Assembly (NCBI RefSeq): GCF_026342435.1
Contig: NZ_JAPEMT010000004.1
Coordinates: 1 to 64,000 of the forward strand
Length of the DNA stretch: 64,000 nucleotides
Origin: Streptomyces sp. NBC_00237
GTDB taxonomy: Bacteria; Actinomycetota; Actinomycetes; Streptomycetales; Streptomycetaceae
Direction of reading: 5' to 3'
A model generated the notes under the pieces. It did no database searches. It was not told the DNA's origin and worked only from the letters and a program-made list of their open reading frames with translations. Below are positions 7,802 through 16,500 of this stretch, piece by piece. Numbering within the stretch: the first letter of the stretch is position 1; the number at the start of each line of letters is the position of its first letter. Made by a program: the position numbers and the translations under genes.

Positions 7802-8641
7802 CTAGTAAGTGCCTCGCCAGGTTGGGGTGGTCTCGTCTGTTATGCGCTTGGCGAGGTTGTCGATCGACGCGATGTGGATCATGGCCTCGGAGCTGGCGGT
7901 GAGGGTCTCGTAGTCGCGGGCGAGACGACGGTGCAGCATGATCCAACCGATACTTCTCTCTACTACCCAGCGCCTTTTCACGACGTGAAATCCGCGAACT
8001 CCTGGGTTCCTGTTGACGACTTCGACGTCGATTCCGAGACTGGCGCCGTGTTCGACGACGGCGTTCTTGAACCCGGTGTCAACCCAGCTCTTGGATATGG
8101 TCGGGTACATCTTCTTCGCTTGGTCGAGGAGGCGTATCCCCACGGCGTTCTCGGAGAGACTCGCGGTGGTGACGGTCACGGCAAGGAGCAGCCCGATCGT
8201 GTCGGTGAGGGTGCCACGCTTCCGGCCGACGATCTTTTTTGCGGCGTCGGTTCCTTGGCTGGTCACGGGCATGTTAGTGGAGGTCTTGACACTCTGGGTA
8301 TCGATGACGGAGCCGGTCGGTTCGGGCTTGCGTCCCTCCTTCACGCGGGCCAGGCCGGTGAGGTCGTAGTTGAGCTGGGCGAAGATTCCCTCGTCGCGCC
8401 AGGCGGCATAGTAGAAGTAGACGGTGCCGTAGTTCGGGAAGTCGTGCGGAACGTATTTCCACGGTATTCCAGTGCGATTCACGTAGAGAATCGCGTTGAA
8501 CACGTCACGGAGGTCGACCATGGCCGATTTCCCGGCGGGCCTGCGGTCGAGCCGGGCTTTCCGCCATGCCGTCAGGGTCGGTTCGATCAGGGCCCATCGG
8601 GCGTCGGACAGGTCACTGGGGTACGGCTTCCGTGCGGTCAC
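7802..8641 (-). CDS. IS5-family transposase, full length
   Basis: A 279-residue frame from 8641 has an N-terminal DUF4096-type domain ('YPSDLSDARWALIEPTL', 'LRDVFNAILYVNRTGIPWK', 'YVPHDFPNYGTVYFYYAAW') and a DDE core: the first Asp in 'GSVIDTQSVKTS', the second in 'SWVDTGFKN' and the glutamate in 'RRWVVERSIGWIMLHRRLA'. The length is normal for the family and the frame is unbroken, so the enzyme may be active. I could not pin the terminal inverted repeats; the left end appears to lie near 7773. It is lower in GC than its surroundings. Confidence 0.88.
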   Translation of the reverse strand: MTARKPYPSDLSDARWALIEPTLTAWRKARLDRRPAGKSAMVDLRDVFNAILYVNRTGIPWKYVPHDFPNYGTVYFYYAAWRDEGIFAQLNYDLTGLARVKEGRKPEPTGSVIDTQSVKTSTNMPVTSQGTDAAKKIVGRKRGTLTDTIGLLLAVTVTTASLSENAVGIRLLDQAKKMYPTISKSWVDTGFKNAVVEHGASLGIDVEVVNRNPGVRGFHVVKRRWVVERSIGWIMLHRRLARDYETLTASSEAMIHIASIDNLAKRITDETTPTWRGTY

Positions 8642-8882
8642 GGCCCCACGTGATCAACTCCGGTCCGGAGGGCCATGTTCCACCAGCATCCGGCGTTTCC
8701 GGGGCACTCTTACGTCAGACGGAATCCAGGGTTCACAACCGGATGAGACGGGCGGCACCGTTCGCGGGGACGGGCGGAACGTATCAATGGATTCCATAGA
8801 TAGGCCGCAAACTGGGCCCTCCAGAAAAGCTACTTCTCGGGCTAAACATGCATAAAGGCCATCTCAGAGCCGCATCCCGATC

Positions 8883-10264
8883 GTGGGGCAGATGACGGCG
8901 GCGTTCCGCGCTGCGAACGGGCCCGTCACCGGGCTCGCCCGCGCGATGGGAACCGGGCTCGGCGGTGCCGCACGCGGCCTGATAGGCGCGCTCGGCGGCC
9001 CCTGGGGTGTGGCGATCACCGCCGCCGGTGCCCGGTTGTCGCTGCTCGCCTCCCACCAGCAGAAAGCGGCCCAAGCTGCGGCGGAGCACCAGTCGCGCAT
9101 CAACTCTCTCTTCCAGGCGCTCAGGGATTCCAACGGGGCCGTCAACGAGAGCGTCCGTGCGGTTGCCGCTCAGTCGATCATGGACACGAGGGTCCTCGAC
9201 GGTAAGGAACGCATGGTCGACGCCATGTCGAAGGCGGGCATCACCGTTCGGGATCTCACCACTGCCTACCTCGGGCAAGACGGCGGGCTGAAGACGTTGG
9301 AGCAGCGCCTGGACGCGACGGCCAAGGCGAACGAGGGCGTGATCGCCACCATGGGCGGTGCAGCCAGGGCATACCACGAGCCTGGTGTTGCTGCGCTGCG
9401 TGCCAAGAAGGCGCTCGGCGAGATGTCGCAGGCGGTGAAGGATGCTAAGGATCTTGCCGAGGCCACCGGTTCCGGGGGCCGATCGGCGGCGGACGCGGTG
9501 GGCCCGTTCGGGCAGTTCTCGGATGCGATGCGCACCCTGTCCGACAGCACCGCCGACGCCGACACCCGGGCCCGCGCCCTCCACGACGCGCTGACGGTGC
9601 TGGCCGGTGGGTCGGTGGGTCGGTGAATCTTTCGGCTGCCGAAGCCCGGTTGAACCGGTCGGTATCCGATGCGGCAGAGTCGTTGAAGGGCGGGGTGCAG
9701 CACGCCGACGGATACGGCAATTCGCTGCTGAACATGGACGGTTCACTGTCCACGGTTACCCGTAACGGGCAGAAGCTGTACGACCTCCTTCAGGGGTTGT
9801 CGACGAACTCGGCGGACGCCGCTCTGGCCGCCTACCAGTACGCGGAGGCGAACGGAAAGACTCTCCCCGAAGCGTTGGCCGCCGCGCAGGCGCAAATGCA
9901 GACCGCCCGTGATGCAGCAATCTCCACAGCTGATGGGTACCGGGTGGGCGCCGAGGCGGCCGGGCGGCTCGCGGACGCGGCCAGGCTGTTCCCCGAACAG
10001 GTGTCGATCCTCTTCCAGACTGCCGACATGGACGAGTCCGTGGCCGAACTCATGGCCGTTCAGCAGTCGTTCAAAGCGTGGCCGGACCGGAAGACCATCA
10101 CGATCGCCACTCTGAGCAACGCGGCCCAGGAGGACTTGAACAAGCTCGGGTTCAAGGTGCAGGACCTCAAGGACCGGCGTGTACAGATCACCGACCCCAC
10201 CGACCTTGCCCGCACCGACCTGGACGCGCTGATCGCGACGATCGCGAGCCTGGAGGCGGTGCAG
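8883..10264 (+). pseudogene. Phage tail tape-measure protein, frameshifted and truncated at both ends
   Basis: The first frame (8883-9626) reads 'AAFRAANGPVTGLARAMGTG', 'ALGGPWGVAITAAGARLSL', then long Ala-rich helices ('HQSRINSLFQALRDSNGAVN'). An 8-bp tandem duplication at 9609-9624 shifts it. Removing one copy joins 'LTVLAGGSV' directly to 'NLSAAEARLNRSVSDAAESL' in the second frame, which runs on through 'YRVGAEAAGRLADAARLFPE' to about 10264. Tape measures normally exceed 1000 residues; this one lacks its N-terminus and is cut by fusion to a glycosidase fragment. Confidence 0.75.
9609..9624 (+). repeat. 8-bp tandem duplication causing the tape-measure frameshift
   Basis: GGGTCGGT is present twice in tandem (9609-9616, 9617-9624). 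Deleting one unit restores a continuous frame. Confidence 0.85.
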
Positions 10265-10667
10265 CCAGGAACAGAGAGATGGCGGCACGGCTCGCTGCCG
10301 CTGGGGTCGCGGCGACGAAGGGCTTCGCGGTGGGGGTGTCGAACTTCGACGTCACCGACATCTCGGCGACATACGGGACGCAGGTGTCCCAGGCGCTGGC
10401 CGGGCTGGGTGTGCCGGGGGTGCGGTTCGTGATCGACACGTCCCGCCACGGGAACGGTGCGATGGACGGAGCCGGGCAGCACGTCGACTACTGCATCCTG
10501 CCGGACGGCGTCTCGGGGTGCCGAGCGGTATCGGCGTCGGCGCGGCCGAGTACCTGCTGCGGATCAAGGTGCCGGGAGACTCCGACAGCATGTGCGGCAC
10601 CGCCCCGGACGTGCCCGCGGGAACGTTCTCGCCGTTTCTCGCGGAGCGGCTGATTGACGGTGACTGA
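10265..10667 (+). pseudogene. Glycoside hydrolase family 6 (cellulase) C-terminal fragment
   Basis: After the tape-measure break the sequence reads 'MAARLAAAGVAATKGFAVG', 'VSNFDVTDISATYGTQVSQA', 'VRFVIDTSRHGNGAMDG'. A shift near 10515 then leads to 'GVPSGIGVGAAEYLLRIKVP', 'GDSDSMCGTAPDVPAGTF' and a TGA at 10665-10667. The 'NVSNF..T..S..YG', 'F.IDTSR.GNG' and 'WIK.PGESDG' signatures are those of GH6 endoglucanases/cellobiohydrolases. The N-terminal half is missing. It is a gene relic inside the prophage, not a phage function. Confidence 0.65.
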
Positions 10668-10719
10668 GGACTCCACAAGAGGGACCCGATGTATGGGTCA
10701 GGTGAAGGTCCTCCCTAAC

Positions 10720-10742
10720 ATGTGGATCGAAGTATTCCACAT
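10720..10742. promoter_or_regulatory. Inverted repeat upstream of the LAxTG surface-protein gene
   Basis: ATGTGGA (10720-10726) and TCCACAT (10736-10742) are perfect arms around a 9-bp spacer, 21 bp before the start codon. The position suits an operator or a 5'-leader hairpin. Confidence 0.5.
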
Positions 10743-10763
10743 ACTGCTGATCAACGGGGACCC

Positions 10764-11723
10764 ATGAAGAAGCTCGCTCGCATACCTGTGCTCATCGCCA
10801 CCGCCGCTCTCGCTCCGGCGGTCCTGCTCGCCGCACCCGAAGCGATCGCCGCCGACGCGAACACCACGGCGGTCACCGCACCCGACGCGGAGACCAAGAG
10901 CACCAAGCAGAAGGAAGACGACGACCGGGTCGAGGTCTTCCGCATCCTCGGGGCCAAGGACTCCGGTCGGGGAGTCAAGGAAGCAGCCCGCGCAGCCCTC
11001 GATGGCGGCCCGGAGGCGATCCGGCAGTTCCTGGAGAAGGGCCAGTTCACAGCTCGGCAGGAAGACAACCGAGTACGTGTCGCCCAGATCATTCACACCG
11101 GCGGGCCCGGTGTGCGCGAAGCAGGGCGGAAGGCGCTGAACGGCACCGCCCAGGACATCCAGGAATTCCTCGACAAGGGCCAGCACGAGGCACGTATCAC
11201 CGACAACAGGGTGCGCGTGGGTCAGATCATGAGCACCGGCGGCCCGCACGTGCGCGAAGCCGGAAAGAAGGCTCTGCTCGGCACCCCGCAGGATGTCGAG
11301 AAGTTCCTTGCCACGGGCCAGTACGAAGCCCGCAAGCTGGATGAGGCCACTAAGGACGACTCGAAGGACCAGACCACCGGCGGCAACGGCAGCACCGGCG
11401 GCAGGGACTCGGAGAAGCCCCAGCCGAAGCCCGACCCCGCGAAGGACAAGGAAACCGCGGCCAACGCCAATGGTGGCTCGACCACGGGTGCCAAGCCGAA
11501 CACCACCGGCGACGCAGGTAGCCGCGCCGCAGGTTCCACCGGCGAGGGCAGCCGCCCCGGCGGGAAGGACACGGCCTCTACGCAGGTCACCGCCGCCGAG
11601 GGAGACCTGGCCACAACCGGTACCAGCCCCGCGATTCCCTGGGCCATCGGCGGCACCGTAGTGGCCCTGGCCGCAGGCGCGGGCCTGCTCCTCGCCGCGC
11701 GACGCCGCTCCGCCCAGAACTGA
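10764..11723 (+). CDS. ALF-repeat cell-surface protein with LAxTG sortase signal
   Basis: Start ATG 10764, eight bases after GGGGA. Residues 1-29 are a signal peptide ending in AIA. Residues ~52-190 hold three ALF-type helical repeats with the recurring pattern 'DNRVRVAQI..GGP.VREA', 'ALNGT..DI..FL..GQ'. A long Gly/Thr/Lys/Pro-rich wall-spanning region follows. LATTG starts at residue ~282, then comes a hydrophobic helix ('AIGGTVVALAAGAGLLLAA') and an RRR tail. LAxTG is the motif used by class E sortases, so the protein is probably linked to peptidoglycan. It is intact although surrounded by dead phage genes, and has its own terminator at 11740-11775. Confidence 0.8.
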   Translation: MKKLARIPVLIATAALAPAVLLAAPEAIAADANTTAVTAPDAETKSTKQKEDDDRVEVFRILGAKDSGRGVKEAARAALDGGPEAIRQFLEKGQFTARQEDNRVRVAQIIHTGGPGVREAGRKALNGTAQDIQEFLDKGQHEARITDNRVRVGQIMSTGGPHVREAGKKALLGTPQDVEKFLATGQYEARKLDEATKDDSKDQTTGGNGSTGGRDSEKPQPKPDPAKDKETAANANGGSTTGAKPNTTGDAGSRAAGSTGEGSRPGGKDTASTQVTAAEGDLATTGTSPAIPWAIGGTVVALAAGAGLLLAARRRSAQN

Positions 11724-11739
11724 GCACACCTTTCGCTCC

Positions 11740-11775
11740 GGTGCCCCCGCACGGTAACCAGCCGGCGGGGGCACC
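11740..11775 (+). terminator. Strong hairpin after the ALF surface-protein gene
   Basis: GGTGCCCCCGC (11740-11750) pairs perfectly with GCGGGGGCACC (11765-11775), loop 14 bases, 16 bases after the stop. Confidence 0.75.
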
Positions 11776-11809
11776 GTGGCATCATCAGCCAGTGGTCTCC
11801 ATGTTCTGA

Positions 11810-12211
11810 CGTCGCTTCAAGCCTTGCCCCTCTGCTCCCTCAAGGTTCGCCCGCCCCGAACCGGAAGCGCGCTTCGCTGGCCCCGTTGTCGTTGAACGTG
11901 CCAGTCGCATCCGGGAAGCTCTCAAAGATGAGGGCGTCGATCTGGGCCGCCTGGGCCCTGTCCCTGCCTGGCTGTCGGCTATGGAGGCGGATGGTCAGGT
12001 ACGGCTGAACGCGGGAGGCCGGAAGGCGCTGGACGCAGCCTGCGAGCAGTTCCTGCGGCAGGTGGAAGCTCTGGCCGTTCTGCGGGAGATGCGCGCGGAG
12101 GGCATGACCGTTCCCCGGGCCAGGCTGGACCCGGAAGAGCTACGCAGTCTGCAAGAGGCAGTCCGCGCGCACCACTCCCCGCGCCAAGACCAGAGCCCGC
12201 TGCCTGACTGA
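11810..12211 (+). pseudogene. Phage-type small protein lacking a start codon
   Basis: An open frame from 11810 to the TGA at 12209-12211 contains 'VVVERASRIREALKDEGVDL', 'GRLGPVPAWLSAMEADGQ', 'VRLNAGGRKALDAACEQFL' and 'LDPEELRSLQEAVRAHH'. Coding character begins at about 11885 but no ATG/GTG/TTG precedes it; only an internal ATG at 11981 could start a 76-residue product. It is probably a 5'-truncated helical phage or plasmid protein. Family not recognised. Confidence 0.4.
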
Positions 12212-12339
12212 ACCGAATCAGGTTGCCTCCCACTGGGCAGTCAAGACGGCGGCGCAATTCGTCGTCAGCTTCTTCGCCCGGCCTCTGTTTTCGGTACTCG
12301 TAGGCTGACGTGCAGGCGTCGGGCTGTTGGAGAACTGCG

Positions 12340-12788
12340 GTGTCCGTGCCGCCGAGCGCCGAGCCCACTCTGTGGGAGTTGCACCGCGCCGTCTCACAGC
12401 TGCGCGGGACCTGCGCGAGGACCTGTGCGGCGACCTCGCCCAGCTCGCTGCCCGCCTGGACCAGGTGGTGACGCAGGACATCTACCGAGCTGATCAGCGG
12501 GCGACCGAGCAGCACATCGGGCAGGTCGAGGCCGGGCTCGTCGGCCTGCGGAGCGAGCATGACCAGATCACCGAGCGCGGCGAGGGGCAGCGGCGCGAGG
12601 ATCAGGCTGTGGCTGCGGCGATACGTCGTCTGGTGATCAGTTCATTCGTCGCGCCGTTGCTGTTGATGGCGTTGCAGTTGTGGCTGCTCTCGCGGGCACC
12701 GCGAAGTAGGCGCTGCCAGCAGGTGCATGGGGCAAGTTGGGGCGCGGGGAGATTCGAGTACGAAAGTGGTGACACCACTTGCTGGTGA
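12340..12788 (+). pseudogene. Phage helical/transmembrane protein with one-base deletion
   Basis: GTG 12340 opens 'VSVPPSAEPTLWELHRAVSQ', and a missing base at about 12407 shifts the frame to 'DLREDLCGDLAQLAARLDQV', 'YRADQRATEQHIGQVEAGL', 'RLVISSFVAPLLLMALQLWL'. This layout (N-terminal extended part, long coiled coil, single C-terminal membrane helix) is common just before the endolysin in Streptomyces prophages and may assist lysis or tail function. The 3' end also looks altered, because the tail after 'LLSRAPR' is not typical. Confidence 0.5.
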
Positions 12789-13527
12789 CCGATGGGTCGC
12801 AGCACTACATGCGGAAGGTGTCGGGGTGGTTGAGCGGCCCGGCTGGCGAACTCACAACCGCAATGTGAAGGGCCCGTGGGGGCCGGCCGACGCACGGGGT
12901 GATGATCCACCACACGGTTACCTCGGATACGAACAGCACAGTCAGCATCTGCGAGAACGGCTACTCGGGCTTGCCGGGCCCGCTGTGCCATGGGGTTATC
13001 GCGAAGGACGGCACGGTCTACCTGATCGGCCATGGCAGGGCGAACCATGCGGGCAAGGGCGACAGCGCCGTCCTCCAGGCGGTCATCGCCGAGAAGGCAC
13101 TACCCGGCGCGGCGAAGGCCGACAAGGACGGCAACCCCACTTCTACGGGTAGGAGTGCGAGAACCTCGGCGACGGCCAGGACCCGTGGACCGCAGCCCAG
13201 CTCGATGCGATCGAACGTGTCTCGGCGGCCCTGTGCCGTGCCCACGGCTGGAGTGCGGCCAGCGTGATCGGTCATCTGGAGTGGCAGCCCGGCAAGTTCG
13301 ACCCGAAGGGCTTCACGATGAGCGGGCTGCGTCAGCGCGTCGCCGCCCGGCTGAAGGGCAAGCAGGGTGCTTCGGGTTCCTCGACGTACACGGTGCGCGG
13401 CGGCGACACCCTCTGCGGCATCGGTGAACGGCTCGGCGTGAACTGGCTGGCCCTCGCCCGCGAGAACAACATCGTCAAGCCGTTCACCATCCACCCGGGT
13501 CAGGCCCTCAAGATTCCCGCGAAGTAG
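12727..13527 (+). pseudogene. Endolysin: N-acetylmuramoyl-L-alanine amidase with LysM, several disabling mutations
   Basis: The first part reads 'DRWVAALHAEGVGVVERPGW' and 'RTHNRNVKGPWGP'. A shift near 12896 leads to 'GVMIHHTVTSDTN', 'GYSGLPGPLCHGVIAKDGTV' and 'HAGKGDSAVLQAVIAEKAL'. A second shift near 13139 returns to the first frame ('HFYG'), then a TAG at 13150-13152 where homologues have an aromatic residue, and 'ECENLGDGQDPWTAAQLDAI', 'VIGHLEWQPGKFDPKGFTM'. A LysM domain closes the protein ('YTVRGGDTLCGIGERLGV'). The two shifts compensate each other. The zinc-ligand histidines (HHT, VIGHLEW) are still visible. Confidence 0.8.
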
Positions 13528-13538
13528 GAGGCACCCTC

Positions 13539-13811
13539 ATGTCCGACGCCAACCAGAGGACCCTTCGTACGGGCCTTCAGACCCCTTCCTGGGTGTCGCG
13601 GCTGCACTGCCGCTGATCATCGACGCGTCCGGGATTCCGCAGTCCACCGCCGGTGTGGCAGTGGCCGTGGCGGTCGCGGCAGGCATCACCCGGGTGATGC
13701 CTGCCGGTCGTCCACCAGCTACTCCCGGAATGGCTGTATCGCAGCGAGCCCACACCCGAGCGGCCCACTGATCACATCGGGCCGGCAGAGCTCACCACGT
13801 TCCGCGAGTAG
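13539..13811 (+). pseudogene. Phage holin, two frameshifts
   Basis: ATG 13539 opens 'MSDANQRTLRTGLQT'. A shift leads to the membrane helix 'LGVAAALPLIIDASGIPQST' and 'GVAVAVAVAAGITRVM', and a second shift leads to 'VVHQLLPEWLYRSEPTPERP', ending at TAG 13809-13811. Actinophage holins of this type follow the endolysin by about 10 bases, as here. With two shifts it cannot make the full protein. Confidence 0.65.
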
Positions 13812-13830
13812 CCCTCATCACCACCCCTCC

Positions 13831-13909
13831 GGGAATCGTTCCCCGGTGGGTGGCCAACCGGAACCGTTCCGGTTGGGGTTGACGACCACACCTGAACATT
13901 TGGGTGTGG
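13831..13909. terminator. Cluster of three hairpins downstream of the lysis genes
   Basis: GGGAA/TTCCC (13831-13843), a perfect 23-bp palindrome CCAACCGGAAC-C-GTTCCGGTTGG is split here as arms at 13854-13864 and 13866-13876, and CCACACC/GGTGTGG (13886-13892, 13903-13909). They lie between the plus-strand holin and the minus-strand decarboxylase and could stop transcription from both sides. Confidence 0.6.
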
Positions 13910-14065
13910 TGTGCGCCGGTTCATCGAGTCTGATCGTCTCGCTCATCCGCGGCGGGTGGTTCCTGTCGGTGGCCATCGGAAAAGTCCAGACGTGTGGCCA
14001 ACGGAAGGTTCCCAGAACCGCGTACGCAGCGTGTCTGGCCTGGGTTCGAACAGGGTGCCTGAGGG

Positions 14066-15577
14066 TTAGGTGGTCCGGAGGTGTTCGGCTGCGGCCTGGA
14101 CCTCCTCGAGGAGGGTGTCCACGTCGTCGGTGGTGGTGAGGTAGTTGCAGACACAGGCGCGCAGGACCGTTTCGCCGTCGTGGCAGACGGTGGCGAGATA
14201 GGCGTGGCCGCGGGCCTGGACGCGTGCGGCCACCGCCGTGTGCAGGTCCGCTCGCGCGTCCGGGCGGCCTGTTTCGGTGTCTGCGGCCAGACGGAAGCAG
14301 ACCACCGGCAGCGTGCTGTCGTTGCACAGTTCCAGTCCAGGGTGCTCCTGGACGCGTCGGCGCAAGTACCGGGCGAGGTCCTGGTAGTGCTGGAGGAGGG
14401 CGATCACGCCGGAGCGGCCGAGGTGGCGCAGGGTGGCCCAGAGCGTGAGGGCGCGCGTGCCGGGTCGGGTGAGCTCGATCGTGTAATCGGACATCCAGGG
14501 CCAGTCCTGGTCGCCTGCGAGGTAGGAGGCGCGGAAGGCGAACGCGTCGCGCAGCCGGGAAGGCTCAGTGACCAGGGCGGCGCCGCAGCCGACCGGTACG
14601 GACAGGGTCTTGTGCGGGTCGACGGTGAGGGAGTCGAGGTCGGCGACGCCTCGGTAAAGGGGGGCCAGTTCGGGGACGAGGGCGCCGAGCCCGCCCCAGG
14701 CGCCGTCGGCGTGGTGCCACAGGCCATGGGTGCGGCATACCCGGGTGATCGCCTCGATCGGGTCGACGGCGCCGCTGGCGGTGCTGCCGAGGTTGGACAC
14801 GACGCAGAACGGCAGCAGGCCGCTCGCACGGTCGGCGTCGACCATCGCCCGCAGGGCTTCGACGTCCATGCGTTGCTCCGCCGTGCTGGGCACCGCGCGC
14901 AGGCGCCACGGCGGCAGGCCGATTACGGCGGCGGCCTTCGCGACCGACATGTGGGCCTGGTCGCTGTGGTAGGCGGTCAGCCGCGCGTGGACCTGGTCGT
15001 ACGCGGGGCCGTCGGTGGCTCCGTGGTGGCGCAGGAACCAGGTGCGGGCGGCACCCAGGCAGAGCAGGTTGGCCATCGAACCGCCGCTGGTCAGTACTCC
15101 GCCGGTGGTCGGTGCCATGCCCGCCAGCGAGGCCAGGTCGCGCACCACGCCGCGTTCGAGGTCCATCAGGGCGTGCTCGCCCATGCCGCAGGTCGCGTTG
15201 ATGGCGGTGGCCAGCAGTTCGGCGATCACCCCGGCTGGGGACGGCGGTGAGTTGATCCAGGCGAAGAAGGCGGGATGACCGTTGCCGGTCGGGAATGGCG
15301 CGATCTCCCGGTCGACGAAGTCCAGCAGGGCCCCCAGGTCCTGGCCCTCCTGCGGCAGCACCCCGGCTGCCAGAGCCTGCCGGTGTGCCGATGGGATGGG
15401 GCGGGCCACCGGACGCCGTGCGATCTGCCCCAGGTAGTCGGCAACCCAGTCCGCGGCGGCCGCCAGTTCGTCGCGGAACACCTTCAGGTCCACAGCCAAC
15501 GGCCCAGTACCGCCACCGGACTCCAGCTGGGCCAAGGACGGGCGGGGCGAGCGGCTGGTCTTCGGCGGTTTCAGCAT
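14066..15577 (-). CDS. Pyridoxal-phosphate-dependent group II decarboxylase
   Basis: 503 residues from ATG 15577 ('MLKPPKTSRSP'). This is a fold-type I PLP enzyme of the aromatic-L-amino-acid/glutamate decarboxylase group: 'LTSGGSMANLLCLGAAR' (162-178) holds the phosphate, 'SDQAH' (205-209) supplies the ring-stacking His, 'HADGAWGG' (289-296) the Asp that binds the pyridine nitrogen, and 'SLTVDPHKTLSVPVG' the Schiff-base Lys323. Length and all key residues are intact. The substrate cannot be told; related actinobacterial enzymes act on aromatic amino acids, diaminobutyrate or aspartate. It stands alone between prophage remains and a broken regulator. Confidence 0.88.
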   Translation of the reverse strand: MLKPPKTSRSPRPSLAQLESGGGTGPLAVDLKVFRDELAAAADWVADYLGQIARRPVARPIPSAHRQALAAGVLPQEGQDLGALLDFVDREIAPFPTGNGHPAFFAWINSPPSPAGVIAELLATAINATCGMGEHALMDLERGVVRDLASLAGMAPTTGGVLTSGGSMANLLCLGAARTWFLRHHGATDGPAYDQVHARLTAYHSDQAHMSVAKAAAVIGLPPWRLRAVPSTAEQRMDVEALRAMVDADRASGLLPFCVVSNLGSTASGAVDPIEAITRVCRTHGLWHHADGAWGGLGALVPELAPLYRGVADLDSLTVDPHKTLSVPVGCGAALVTEPSRLRDAFAFRASYLAGDQDWPWMSDYTIELTRPGTRALTLWATLRHLGRSGVIALLQHYQDLARYLRRRVQEHPGLELCNDSTLPVVCFRLAADTETGRPDARADLHTAVAARVQARGHAYLATVCHDGETVLRACVCNYLTTTDDVDTLLEEVQAAAEHLRTT

Positions 15578-15849
15578 CGGACGGTCACGCTTTCGCTCAA
15601 GGTGTCGGCCGGACGGCCATGATCCAGAACGACTGCCACCCGCGCCGGTAACGGTCCTGGGCCAGCCCGGATGCACCGACCTGATTCCGGAGTCCGACAA
15701 GCCGGAGGCTGGCGACGAGGCTCGAATGTTCCCCGTCCCAGTGCCCTGGAGGCGACCGACGCTGACCACGCACTGTCACCGGATGGCCATCTACCTGGAG
15801 CCGTTGTGACCACGAGCCCGCACCATGCTGGCCACCAGCCGGGAAGATC

Positions 15850-15995
15850 CGATGGCCACTGACAGTTCCGAGCGTTCGTACGACGCACTACGCCGCCGGT
15901 TACTTCCCCACGCCGAGCGGCATGGCGGGCTGGGACGATCCGTCGGGTGACGAAGAGCCGGTGCGCCCGGGACAACTGGTCGGGAGCGCGGCATG
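15850..15995 (+). pseudogene. Fragment overlapping the broken HTH regulator
   Basis: The frame reading 'RTTHYAAGYFPTPSGMAGW' and 'DEEPVRPGQLVGSAA' ends in a TGA that overlaps the ATG of the next gene (ATGA). The overlap suggests it was the 3' end of an upstream operon partner. No start survives and the family is not recognised. Confidence 0.3.
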
Positions 15996-16500
15996 AGCCA
16001 GCTCATCGAAGGCGGGGCCCCCGCACGCCCGGCAGTTCCGTCCGCGACGCCCGTGCTGGCCTCTCGTGAGGTCGACGTCCTAGCCTGGCCGCCTTGGGCC
16101 TGACGAACCGCGCCATCGCCCGGCGGCTCGGCACGAGCATGTACAGGGTCAAGGTGCATCTACGCCGAGTCCCGGACCGGACTGGTGCCCGGCCCCGCCC
16201 GGCGGTGGTCGGCGTCTCCTACCGGCTCGGGCTGCTGCCACTGCCGCCGCTGCCGGACGGTGAGCGCCCGGTCCTGCCCGCCCGGAAGCTCCGCATCATG
16301 AGCATCCTGGCCGCCGGCGGTGACATCTTCGACGCCGCCAAGGCGCTGGGGATCTCCGCCTCAACGGCCCGTACGTACGCGTACAGGACGCTTACGTACG
16401 CGTACAGGACGCTGAAGGACCTGGGTACGCACGGCCGGACGCACGCGGTACACCTGCTGTACGCGTCGCGCTTCCTCCCCTCCGACGGGAGCCGAGCCGC
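15993..16500 (+). pseudogene. Two-HTH (LuxR-like) regulator, frameshifted, with duplicated helix segment
   Basis: ATG 15993 reads 'MSQLIEGGAPARPAVPSATP' and 'VLASREVDVL'. One base is then missing at 16080-16081, after which frame 2 gives 'SLAALGLTNRAIARRLGTSM', a LuxR-type HTH, and about 50 residues later a second HTH ('AAGGDIFDAAKALGISAST'). A 21-bp tandem duplication (16372-16413) repeats TYAYRTL inside the second recognition helix. The frameshift removes the second HTH from any normal product. The 3' end is indistinct. A DNA-binding role is known for the motif; targets are unknown. Confidence 0.55.
16372..16413 (+). repeat. Perfect 21-bp tandem duplication in a recognition helix
   Basis: A 21-bp unit beginning TACGTACGCG occurs twice in tandem (16372-16392, 16393-16413), inserting seven residues in frame. 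Confidence 0.9.

Larger units (their letters stand above)
8860..13811 (+). mobile_element. Decayed prophage segment (tail to lysis genes)
   Basis: In plus-strand order: tape-measure protein, then (after an unrelated GH6 fragment and a surface-protein gene) small phage proteins, an amidase-LysM endolysin and a holin. This is the usual tail-to-lysis order of Streptomyces siphophages. Nearly every phage gene carries frameshifts or nonsense codons. Head, terminase, integrase and att sites are not seen, so only a remnant remains. Hairpins at 13831-13909 mark the downstream border. Confidence 0.65.

Noticed and set aside
7769..8698. GGCGTTT at both sides of the IS5 transposase as a possible target duplication.
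   Set aside because: Seven bases in GC-rich DNA are weak evidence, the right copy is not adjacent to a matching inverted end, and the element ends could not be defined.
14048..14070. GGGTTCGAA near the prophage end looks like a tRNA T-loop, a possible attachment-site remnant.
   Set aside because: The flanking bases do not form the 5-bp T-stem or an acceptor arm, and no matching tRNA or second copy is seen at the other end of the prophage.
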